Assembly (NCBI GenBank): GCA_947448675.1
Contig: CANFOR010000105.1
Location: 1-9,745, forward strand
Direction of reading: 5' to 3'
DNA length: 9,745 bases
DNA from: Betaproteobacteria bacterium
Lineage (GTDB): Bacteria; Pseudomonadota; Gammaproteobacteria; Burkholderiales; Burkholderiaceae_C
Shown here piece by piece: positions 1 to 6,667 of this stretch. The notes under the pieces were generated by a model. That model saw only the letters and a list, made by a program, of their open reading frames with translations. It was not told the origin of the DNA and ran no database searches. Position 1 is the stretch's first letter. Every line of letters starts with the position of its first letter. Made by a program: the position numbers and the translations under genes.

Positions 1-2006
1 ATCTGCGGCGCTTCGTTCATGCGCACCACCGGGAACTGGTGGAAGTTGGTTTGCTGCACACGGCCTTTGTCGAGCGTGATCTCTTGCATCAGCGCGGCAC
101 CCATACCGAAGGAAACGCTGGACTGGATTTGCGCTTGCACGGTGTCGGGGTTGACCATGTAGCCCAGGTCGGCGGCCACGGTAACCTTGTGCACCTTGAC
201 GGAGCCGTCGGCATTCAGACTGACCTCGGCCACTTGCGCCATGTAGGTGTCGTAGCCTTCCATCAGCGCAATGCCGCGTGCGCGGCCTGCGGGCAGCGCG
301 GTGCCCCAACCGGCTTTGCTAGCGGCCAGCTTCAGCACATTGGCAAAGCGCGGCTGGTTGGCGAGCAAAGACAAGCGGTACTCATACGGGTCTTTGCCTG
401 CGTTCTTGGCCAGCTCGTCGATGAAGCTTTCGTTGGCAAAGGCATTGAGCAAATGGCTCACCGAGCGCCAGTAACCCACACGCAAACCAGCATCGTGTTT
501 GACCACGTCGTGCTTGGTGGCGGCGATTTCATACGGGGCAATGGCGGCCTCGGTCATCAGCGGGTCTTGCACGTCGCCGGGCAAACCAAACACGCGGCCA
601 GTGATGGACTGCGAGGTCAGGCGGAAGCTCATGGCGGTAGGCTTGCCGTCGGCACCGATGGCGGCTGCCATGGTGTTGACCGCCGCTGGGCGGTAGAAGT
701 CGTGCGTCATGTCGTCTTCACGCGACCACAGGAGCTTGACGGGCTTGTTCACCGCTTTGGAGATTTGCGCAGCTTGCACAATGAAGTCGATGTCGATGCG
801 GCGACCAAACCCGCCACCCAAGAAGGTAGTGCGCAGCGTCACATCTTCGGGCTTAACGCCGAGCACTTTGGCAACCGTGCCTTGCGCCGCGTCTTGCCAT
901 TGCGTGGGGCCAATCAGTTGCACTTTGCCGTTGTCGTACCAAGCGGTGAAGTTCATCGGCTCCAGCGGCGAGTGGCTGAGCAACTGGCTCACATATTCGG
1001 CACGAATGACTTTGTCGGCCTTGGCGATCACGCCGTCGGCGTCACCCACCGCTTTGAGCGGCAAGGCCTTGCCATTGGCGGCAGCAGCACGCGTGCCCTC
1101 CAGCATGGCCGTGTGCGTGAGCGCCGCGCCCGCGCCTTCGTCCCAGACGATGTTTAAGGTTTTGCGCGCAACGTTGGCACGCCACCAGGTGTTAGCCACC
1201 ACGGCCACGCCATCGGGGATTTGTACCACGTCAATCACGCCGGGCATGCTCTTGGCTTTAGCAGCGTCGAAACTCTTGACCGTGCCGCCGATGACAGGGC
1301 ACTGCTCAAGCGCGGCGTAGACCATGCCGGGCAACTTGACGTCGATGCCAAACTCGGCCGTGCCATTGGTTTTAGCGGGTGTGTCGAGGCGGCGCGTGGA
1401 CTTGCCGACGATGCGGAAGTCTTTCGGGTCTTTCATCGGTGGCTTCTCGGGCACCGGCATACTGGAGGCCGAAGCGGCCAGCGAGCCGTAAGTGGCCTTC
1501 AAGCCTTTGGGGCCAGTGACCATGCCGTTGTCGGCCTTGAGCGTGTCCTTGTCGACGTTCCAACGTGCAGCGGCAGCGGTGAGCAGCATCTCGCGCACTT
1601 GGGCACCGGCAACGCGCAGCTTGAGCCAGCCGTCACGCACCGAGGTGGAGCCGCCAGTGAGCTGGGGGCCACCCAAGAGTGGATTGCCGTAGACCTTGGC
1701 GTCGGGCGGCGCAAATGCCACCTTGATTTTGCGGATGTCTACGTTCAGCTCTTCGGCGATCAGCATGGGCATCGAGGTGTACACGCCCTGGCCCATTTCG
1801 GAGCGGGCCGAAATCAAGGTGATGGTGTTGTCGTCGGCAATGTGCACCCAGGCATTGGGGGTGTGCATGGTGCCAGCGGCTTGTGCAACGCCCTGCATGC
1901 CGGGCAAGGCCACGCCGATGAGCAAGCCGCTAGTGGCCGCTGCCGAGGTTTTGAGAAAGCCGCGGCGTGAAGCAGAAGCAGCAGTTGTAGCAATAGATGT
2001 TGTCAT
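1..2006 (-). CDS. iorB: Molybdopterin-binding large subunit of an isoquinoline 1-oxidoreductase-type molybdenum hydroxylase (3' end beyond window)
   Basis: Large catalytic subunit of a xanthine oxidase-family enzyme that hydroxylates an aromatic N-heterocycle or oxidises an aldehyde; the true substrate cannot be read from sequence. 668 codons are visible from the ATG at 2006. Residues 13-19 (SRRGFLK) are a twin-arginine signal followed by a hydrophobic stretch and a possible AQA cleavage site near 43, so the folded holoenzyme is probably exported to the periplasm. Family landmarks in order: MGQGV at 71-75, TGGSTSVRDGW at 117-127, LEPMN at 348-352, the molybdopterin-contact loop GGGFGRR at 397-403, WRSV at 513-516 followed by NAF and ESFIDELA, and VVRMNEAP near the left edge. 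Family members are usually about 720-760 residues, so some 60-90 residues, including the catalytic Glu of the C-terminal GxGE motif, lie off the window. A GGAG seven bases before the ATG overlaps the end of the small-subunit gene, indicating coupled translation. The symbol is at family level only. Confidence 0.93.
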   Translation of the reverse strand, partial: MTTSIATTAASASRRGFLKTSAAATSGLLIGVALPGMQGVAQAAGTMHTPNAWVHIADDNTITLISARSEMGQGVYTSMPMLIAEELNVDIRKIKVAFAPPDAKVYGNPLLGGPQLTGGSTSVRDGWLKLRVAGAQVREMLLTAAAARWNVDKDTLKADNGMVTGPKGLKATYGSLAASASSMPVPEKPPMKDPKDFRIVGKSTRRLDTPAKTNGTAEFGIDVKLPGMVYAALEQCPVIGGTVKSFDAAKAKSMPGVIDVVQIPDGVAVVANTWWRANVARKTLNIVWDEGAGAALTHTAMLEGTRAAAANGKALPLKAVGDADGVIAKADKVIRAEYVSQLLSHSPLEPMNFTAWYDNGKVQLIGPTQWQDAAQGTVAKVLGVKPEDVTLRTTFLGGGFGRRIDIDFIVQAAQISKAVNKPVKLLWSREDDMTHDFYRPAAVNTMAAAIGADGKPTAMSFRLTSQSITGRVFGLPGDVQDPLMTEAAIAPYEIAATKHDVVKHDAGLRVGYWRSVSHLLNAFANESFIDELAKNAGKDPYEYRLSLLANQPRFANVLKLAASKAGWGTALPAGRARGIALMEGYDTYMAQVAEVSLNADGSVKVHKVTVAADLGYMVNPDTVQAQIQSSVSFGMGAALMQEITLDKGRVQQTNFHQFPVVRMNEAPQ

Positions 2007-2017
2007 GTGGGTGCTCC

Positions 2018-2482
2018 TCAGGCTTTGCGCATGGTGGATGCTGCGTCTTTGATGGCAGCCTTGATACGCGGATAGGTGCCGCAACGGCAAATGTTGCCGC
2101 TCATGGCAGCATCAATGTCAGCGTCGCTGGGGTTTTTGTTTTTGGACAACAGCGCCGCTGCGCTCATCAACTGGCCTGACTGGCAGTAGCCGCACTGGGG
2201 CACATCGTGCTTGATCCAGGCCGCTTGCAGGGGATGGGTATTGGCTGTGCCCAGGCTTTCGATAGTGGAGACTTTTTTGCCTGCCACTGCAGAGACCGGG
2301 GTCTGGCAAGAGCGCACGGCTTCGCCGTTGACGTGCACGGTGCAAGCGCCACACAGGGCCATGCCGCAACCAAACTTGGTGCCGGTCATGCCCAGCTCGT
2401 CACGAATGACCCACAAAAGCGGGGTGTCGGCCTCCGCATTGGCCGTAACGGCCTTGCCATTGACTTGAAATTGAACGCTCAT
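2018..2482 (-). CDS. iorA: (2Fe-2S)-binding small subunit of the molybdenum hydroxylase
   Basis: 154-residue electron-transfer subunit that carries two [2Fe-2S] clusters and passes electrons from the molybdenum centre of its partner. The plant-type ferredoxin cluster ligands are C39, C44, C47 and C59 (CGMALCGAC then SC); the second cluster in the helical C-terminal domain uses C97, C100, C132 and C134 (QCGYCQSGQ and NICRCGTYPRI). Length and motif spacing are normal for the family. The ATG at 2482 is preceded by AGGAGA (2488-2493), which supports this start. The stop codon is 11 bases from the ATG of the large subunit, so the two form an operon. The protein has no signal peptide of its own; I infer that it is carried out with the Tat signal of the large subunit. 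No FAD-binding (CoxM-type) gene is present upstream, as in the two-subunit Ior enzymes, which are thought to hand electrons to a cytochrome rather than to NAD. Confidence 0.95.
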   Translation of the reverse strand: MSVQFQVNGKAVTANAEADTPLLWVIRDELGMTGTKFGCGMALCGACTVHVNGEAVRSCQTPVSAVAGKKVSTIESLGTANTHPLQAAWIKHDVPQCGYCQSGQLMSAAALLSKNKNPSDADIDAAMSGNICRCGTYPRIKAAIKDAASTMRKA

Positions 2483-2572
2483 CGTTGTCTCCTAAGTTGT
2501 GATGCGCAAATTAGCACCGTCAAAGACTATTCGATGCCTTAGCTAAAAGCACCAAGGGACAACCCTAGGTGA

Positions 2573-2588
2573 TTGCATTTAATTGCAA
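2573..2588. promoter_or_regulatory. Near-palindrome in the divergent iorA/pdxH spacer, possible operator
   Basis: TTGCATTTAATTGCAA is a 16-base inverted repeat with one mismatched pair; it contains the start of the perfect palindrome AATTGCAATT (2581-2590). It sits in an AT-rich patch about midway between the two divergent start codons (2482 and 2649) and is non-coding if pdxH starts at 2649. A second small inverted repeat, AGGG-ACAA-CCCT, lies at 2555-2566. Toward iorA a weak promoter can be drawn on the minus strand (TTGGTG 2550-2555, 18-base spacer, AATAGT 2526-2531), which would put the palindrome about 20 bases upstream of its -35, a usual place for an activator. The regulator is unknown, and chance occurrence in AT-rich DNA is possible. 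Confidence 0.3.
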
Positions 2589-2648
2589 TTTGAGACGTCG
2601 CCATGGACAACGCTTTATCGACACAGGCGGGCCTGCGATACTCGCACC

Positions 2649-3308
2649 ATGATGCAAAACCAGAGCCCTGCAAACCCCGAACTGGCCGCGCTGCGCACAA
2701 GCTATGAGCGCGCCGAACTCGACGAAACCGCCGCGCACGCCGACCCACTGCTGCAATTTGCGCATTGGCTGGAAGAAGCCATTGCCGCGCAAGTGCCCGA
2801 GCCCAATGCCATGACCCTGGCCACCGTGGGCAGCGATCTGCGGCCCAGCACACGCATTGTGCTCATCAAGGGCTACGACACGCGTGGCATCGTCTGGTAC
2901 ACCAACTACCGCAGCCGCAAGGGCCAAGAGCTGGCGGGCAACCCCTTTGCGGCCTTGCAGTTCCATTGGGTCGAGCTAGAACGCACCGTGCGCATCGAGG
3001 GCCGGGTTGAGAAGCTGAGCGCGCAAGAGAGCGACGCCTACTTTCACAGCCGCCCACTGGGCAGCCGCATGGGCGCGTGGGCCAGCCCACAAAGTGAGCC
3101 GATAGCCAATCGCAGCGTACTCGAGAACGAAATGCAGCGCCTGCAAGCTGTGTACGGCGAGCACCCGCCGCGCCCGCCGCACTGGGGTGGCTACCGCTTG
3201 CTACCCGAGCAGTGGCAGTTTTGGCAAGGCCGCGCCAGCCGCCTGCACGACCGCCTGCGCTACCAACTGCAGCAAGGGCAATGGCTGCGCGAACGCTTAG
3301 CGCCTTGA
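2649..3308 (+). CDS. pdxH: Pyridoxamine 5'-phosphate oxidase
   Basis: Cytoplasmic FMN enzyme that oxidises pyridoxamine or pyridoxine 5'-phosphate with oxygen to pyridoxal 5'-phosphate, the last step of vitamin B6 cofactor synthesis and salvage. 219 residues, the normal length. FMN-contact segments are RIVLIK (69-74), YTNYRSRKG (84-92) and QFHW (104-108). Residues matching the E. coli PLP contacts are K74, Y131, R135, S139 and the RLHDR motif at 198-202, followed by the typical C-terminus ending RLAP. The frame is open upstream to an ATG-less candidate near 2583, but that extension is unlike the family and covers the palindromic spacer, so I prefer ATG 2649 (or 2652). No Shine-Dalgarno is visible; a GATACT -10-like hexamer ends six bases before the ATG, so a leaderless transcript is conceivable. 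It is divergent from the ior genes and convergent with the response regulator, and appears monocistronic. Confidence 0.95.
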   Translation: MMQNQSPANPELAALRTSYERAELDETAAHADPLLQFAHWLEEAIAAQVPEPNAMTLATVGSDLRPSTRIVLIKGYDTRGIVWYTNYRSRKGQELAGNPFAALQFHWVELERTVRIEGRVEKLSAQESDAYFHSRPLGSRMGAWASPQSEPIANRSVLENEMQRLQAVYGEHPPRPPHWGGYRLLPEQWQFWQGRASRLHDRLRYQLQQGQWLRERLAP

Positions 3309-3390
3309 GCGAAGCGCTGGCACCATGGGCGCATAAGCAGGTGGCCAAGGAAGCAAAAAGCACGCAGAGCCGCTGCAGGGCGACAGCACG

Positions 3391-4149
3391 CTAGACCGCC
3401 AGCAAAGCCTGGCGCACCGCCGCGAGTTGCCGGCGCGAGACCATCAGCAGATCGCCCACACCTTTGACACGCAGGGCCCAGCCTTCGCCCTCCACCGGGT
3501 CGACATGGCGCAGCAAGCTGTGAATGGCGTGCTGCGCCACCAAGGCATTGCGGTGCACACGCAAAAAATGCGCTGCGTATTTTTCTTCCAGCTCACTCAA
3601 GGCGGTGTTCAAAATATAGCTGTTGTTGGCAGTGCGCACCGTGGTGTATTTCAGCTCGGCTTTGAGGTACAGCACCTCGATAATGGCCAAGCGCAGGGTC
3701 TGTCCACGGTCTTGAATGTTCAGAAAATTATCGGTTAAAACCGCTGGAGATGCAGGCGCAGAGCGCGTAGTGCGCTGCACTTTTTGTAGCGCCGCCTGCA
3801 AGCGTTCGAGCCGTACCGGCTTGGTCAGGTAGTCTACTGCGTGCAAGTCAAAGGCTTGCAAGGCGTGCTCGGCGTGGGCGGTGACAAAGACCACTGCCGG
3901 CGGCATGGGCAGCTCGGCAATGGCCTGGGCCAAGGCCAGGCCGCTGGAGCCAGGCATGCCAATGTCGAGCAGCACCAGGTCAAAACTGCCATGCTGCAAC
4001 AGGTGCATCGCCGCCACTGCACTAGCGGCCTCGCCGTCTACCTGAGCAGAGGGCAATTGGCAGTCGGCCAAGAGGCTGCGCAGGCGTGCGCGGGCTAGGT
4101 TTTCGTCATCCACCAAGAGCACGCGCAGCACAGAAAATGGCTCGCTCAT
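3391..4149 (-). CDS. algR: LytTR-family response regulator (AlgR-type)
   Basis: 252-residue DNA-binding response regulator and partner of the kinase encoded just upstream. The receiver domain (about 8-125) has the acidic pair D14-D15, phospho-acceptor D62 in LVLLDIGMPG, T90 and the K110-P111 switch pair. A short linker (about 126-142) leads into a LytTR domain (about 145-250), with the characteristic FLRVHRNALV at 196-205 and VSRRQ near 237. LytTR proteins bind direct repeats in promoters and act as activators. The start ATG (4149) overlaps the kinase stop as ATGA, and GGAG sits seven bases upstream, so expression is translationally coupled. In Pseudomonas AlgR controls alginate, twitching motility and other envelope traits; whether any of that applies here is unknown. 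The symbol rests on domain architecture and on the nearby argH. The 82 bases between its stop and the convergent pdxH stop contain no clear terminator. Confidence 0.92.
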   Translation of the reverse strand: MSEPFSVLRVLLVDDENLARARLRSLLADCQLPSAQVDGEAASAVAAMHLLQHGSFDLVLLDIGMPGSSGLALAQAIAELPMPPAVVFVTAHAEHALQAFDLHAVDYLTKPVRLERLQAALQKVQRTTRSAPASPAVLTDNFLNIQDRGQTLRLAIIEVLYLKAELKYTTVRTANNSYILNTALSELEEKYAAHFLRVHRNALVAQHAIHSLLRHVDPVEGEGWALRVKGVGDLLMVSRRQLAAVRQALLAV

Positions 4150-5183
4150 GCAGGCAACTCCATGCGCACTTGGTACACACCGTCGATCAAAGCCGCTTGG
4201 AACTTGGCCTGTACGTCGTGTAACAAGAGCAAGCGCTCACGCACATTGGCCAGGGCCAAACCGTGGCCACTGACGCCCTGCCCAGCGGGCACCGTGTTGG
4301 TGACCTTGATGACCACCATGCTGCCGCGCCGTTGGGTGCTGATGCGCAGCTGCGCGCCCGTGGCGCTGGGCTCAACGCCGTGCTTCACAGCGTTTTCTAC
4401 CAAGGGTTGCAAAAGCAAAGGCGGCAAGCGGGCTGCCTGGGCCATGGGGTCAAGCGACCACTCGATCTGCAAACGCGCGCCAAAGCGCACCTGCTCAATG
4501 GCCAGGTAGCTGCGCGCCAATGCCACTTCTTGCGCCAGGTCTACCGGCTCTCCCCGGTCGTCGAGCGCACTGCGAAACAAGTCGCTTAAATTTTCCAACA
4601 CCGCTTCGGCTTTGGCTGGCTCGGCGCGCACCAAGGCAATCGCGCTGTTCAAGGTGTTGAACAAAAAATGTGGCTGAATGCGTTGCTGCAACTCGGCCAA
4701 GCGTGCCGCTGTGGCCGCAGGCAGTCGCGCCTTGGCCCGCCACACCAAGCCCGCCAGCAAAGCCGCGGCCAGCAACGCGCCGGTGCAGGCGCTGCCCAGC
4801 CAGGGCGGGGCCTCAAGCCCGGCCACCAGGGCGATCAAGCCGCAGCCGTATGCACCCGCCAGTGCGCCCAACAACAGGCCCATCGCCCACTGCACCGGGG
4901 GGTGCAAACGCTGCAGCGGGCGCTTGGCCGCGCAACTGGCCAACAGCCAGGCCAGCGCGGCAGGCAATGCCCCACCCGTAACAAAGGCCGTGCGACCCAA
5001 CCAATCGGCAAAATTTTGCGTGCCATACATGGCCCCCACCATCACCACCAGCTCGACAAACGCCACCGCGCGCAGCACCACGCCCAGGTGGCAGGCGTCA
5101 AATACCAAGTGCTGTGCGGGCGCTGTTTTTGCGGGCGCTGCGGGCTTGGCCTGGAAGACCGATAAAATTTGGGAGTCTTTCAT
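4146..5183 (-). CDS. algZ: Membrane sensor histidine kinase (His_kinase / AlgZ-type)
   Basis: 345-residue sensor kinase that phosphorylates the adjacent LytTR regulator. The N-terminal half contains about four hydrophobic segments (roughly residues 34-53, 64-85, 97-121 and 129-148) with almost no extracytoplasmic domain, so it probably senses within or near the membrane. The kinase core follows: phospho-accepting H172 in QQRIQPHFLFNTLNS, the N-box LVENAVKHG (about 261-269) and the G-box GHGLALANVRERL (about 306-318). This is the PF06580/HATPase layout of LytS/AlgZ kinases. I chose ATG 5183; a TTG nine bases upstream (5192) is in frame but has no better ribosome site, and neither start has a convincing Shine-Dalgarno. 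The stop overlaps the regulator start by four bases. The gene is head-to-head with argH at very short range, so its promoter must lie inside the argH 5' coding region or in the spacer. The signal is unknown. Confidence 0.92.
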   Translation of the reverse strand: MKDSQILSVFQAKPAAPAKTAPAQHLVFDACHLGVVLRAVAFVELVVMVGAMYGTQNFADWLGRTAFVTGGALPAALAWLLASCAAKRPLQRLHPPVQWAMGLLLGALAGAYGCGLIALVAGLEAPPWLGSACTGALLAAALLAGLVWRAKARLPAATAARLAELQQRIQPHFLFNTLNSAIALVRAEPAKAEAVLENLSDLFRSALDDRGEPVDLAQEVALARSYLAIEQVRFGARLQIEWSLDPMAQAARLPPLLLQPLVENAVKHGVEPSATGAQLRISTQRRGSMVVIKVTNTVPAGQGVSGHGLALANVRERLLLLHDVQAKFQAALIDGVYQVRMELPA

Positions 5184-5198
5184 TGAGAACAATTATCT
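5184..5198. promoter_or_regulatory. Fur-box-like sequence in the shared kinase/argH start region
   Basis: TGAGAACAATTATCT fills exactly the gap between the kinase ATG (minus, 5183) and the argH ATG (plus, 5199). Compared with the 7-1-7 Fur consensus TGATAAT-N-ATTATCA it matches at 11 of 14 positions by eye (5 of 7 in the left arm, 6 of 7 in the right). It stands out as AT-rich in GC-rich surroundings. Such a site could block either gene, but AT-rich promoter DNA can imitate Fur boxes, so this is only a candidate. Confidence 0.3.
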
Positions 5199-6617
5199 AT
5201 GCCACACCACCAGTTCGACAAAAAATCACATGCATGGAGCGCATTGTTCTCGGAGCCCATGAGCGATTTGGTCAAACGATACACCTCCAGTGTGTTCTTT
5301 GACAAACGCCTATGGCAGGCCGATATCCGCGGCTCGCTGGCCCATGCTGACATGCTGGCCCACCAGGGCATCATCAGCGCCGACGACCACGCCGCCATCG
5401 AGCGCGGCATGGAGCAAATTGCGCAAGAGATCGAGTCGGGCATCTTCGAGTGGAAGCTCGACCTGGAAGACGTGCACCTGAACATCGAGGCGCGGCTCAC
5501 TGTCTTGGTGGGCATCGCAGGTAAGCGCCTGCACACGGGGCGCAGCCGCAACGACCAAGTGGCGACCGATGTGCGCCTGTGGTTGGTCGGTGAGATCGAC
5601 CTCATCGTCGGCCTGCTGACGCAATTGCAAACTGCTTTGGTCAACATGGCTGAGCAACACGCTGAAGTCATCATGCCCGGCTTTACGCATTTGCAAGTGG
5701 CCCAGCCGGTGAGTTTTGGCCACCACCTGTTGGCCTATGTCGAAATGTTTGCACGCGACGCCGAGCGCCTTCTCGACGTGCGCCGCCGCACCAACCGCCT
5801 GCCCCTGGGCAGCGCCGCCTTGGCGGGCACCAGCTACCCGCTGGACCGCGAGCATGTGGCACGCGCGCTGGGCATGGTCGATGCACAAGGCAACCCGGCC
5901 GTCTGCCAAAACAGCCTCGATGCCGTGAGCGACCGCGACTTTGCGATTGAGTTTTCCGCCGCGGCCAGCCTGTGTATGGTGCACATCAGCCGCATGAGCG
6001 AGGAGCTGATTTTGTGGATGAGCCAAAACTTTGGCTTCATCAGCTTGGCAGACCGCTTTACCACCGGCAGCTCGATCATGCCGCAGAAAAAAAACCCCGA
6101 TGTGCCCGAGCTGGCGCGCGGCAAAACCGGCCGCGTGGTGGGCCATTTAATGGGCTTGCTCACGCTGATGAAGGGCCAGCCCCTGGCCTACAACAAAGAC
6201 AACCAAGAAGACAAAGAACCGCTGTTTGACACGGTGGACACGCTCAAAGACACCTTGCGCATTTTTGCCGAAATGGCCGGCGGCATCACCGTGCGCCCCG
6301 AGGCTATGGAGCGTGCCGCGCTCAAGGGCTATGCCACCGCAACCGACCTGGCCGACTACATGGTCAAAAAAGGCCTGCCCTTCCGCGACGCGCACGAGGC
6401 AGTGGCCCATGCCGTCAAATACGCCAGTGAGCACCAACAAGACTTGAGCGAACTCGAACTGGGCATTTTGCAAAGTTTTCACCCGCAGATTGAGGCCGAT
6501 GTGTACGAAGTGCTTAGCCTGCGCGGCTCGCTCAATGCGCGCAGCACCTTGGGCGGCACCGCCCCCGCGCAGGTACGCTTGCAAATCGCCCGCCACCGCC
6601 AGCGTTTGGCGGCATAA
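5199..6617 (+). CDS. argH: Argininosuccinate lyase
   Basis: Cytoplasmic homotetrameric lyase that splits argininosuccinate into arginine and fumarate, the final step of arginine synthesis. 472 residues, the usual size for the family. Signature elements: N-terminal AWSALFSEPMSDLV (residues 12-25, in place of the more common WGGRF pattern), HTGRSRNDQ at 112-120, GFTHLQ at 161-166 with H164, and the fumarase/aspartase-superfamily loop GSSIMPQKKNPD at 290-301 that carries the catalytic serine. YNKDNQEDKEP (331-341) and the C-terminal GGTAP (452-456) are also typical. Start 5199 keeps the conserved SEP motif in the protein; the next Met (residue 21) would remove it. The Shine-Dalgarno is weak (GAGA about ten bases before the ATG), and any promoter overlaps the kinase gene upstream. 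The lldD-like gene follows after 50 bases and may be cotranscribed. Confidence 0.98.
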   Translation: MPHHQFDKKSHAWSALFSEPMSDLVKRYTSSVFFDKRLWQADIRGSLAHADMLAHQGIISADDHAAIERGMEQIAQEIESGIFEWKLDLEDVHLNIEARLTVLVGIAGKRLHTGRSRNDQVATDVRLWLVGEIDLIVGLLTQLQTALVNMAEQHAEVIMPGFTHLQVAQPVSFGHHLLAYVEMFARDAERLLDVRRRTNRLPLGSAALAGTSYPLDREHVARALGMVDAQGNPAVCQNSLDAVSDRDFAIEFSAAASLCMVHISRMSEELILWMSQNFGFISLADRFTTGSSIMPQKKNPDVPELARGKTGRVVGHLMGLLTLMKGQPLAYNKDNQEDKEPLFDTVDTLKDTLRIFAEMAGGITVRPEAMERAALKGYATATDLADYMVKKGLPFRDAHEAVAHAVKYASEHQQDLSELELGILQSFHPQIEADVYEVLSLRGSLNARSTLGGTAPAQVRLQIARHRQRLAA

Positions 6618-6667
6618 ACACTACATTAACACCAGATCAGCGCCGCATCAACCCACCAAAGAACACC

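Noticed and set aside
39..1157. A 372-codon plus-strand open frame opposite the molybdopterin-binding subunit
   Set aside because: The minus-strand frame carries the full set of family motifs; the plus frame is a GC-rich shadow with His/Gly/Val-rich composition and no recognisable domain.
2583..2648. N-terminal extension of pdxH to the first ATG in frame
   Set aside because: The added 22 residues are not like PdxH, and they overlap the palindromic promoter region; ATG 2649 gives the normal length.
2565..2966. Minus-strand open frames overlapping pdxH
   Set aside because: They lie opposite clear FMN- and PLP-binding motifs and show no homology features of their own.
3308..3318. AGCG-AAG-CGCT hairpin after pdxH as a terminator
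   Set aside because: The stem is only four base pairs and no T-run follows, so it does not qualify as an intrinsic terminator.
5310..6146. A 278-codon minus-strand open frame opposite argH
   Set aside because: It is antisense to strongly conserved argininosuccinate lyase motifs and has no family features or ribosome site.
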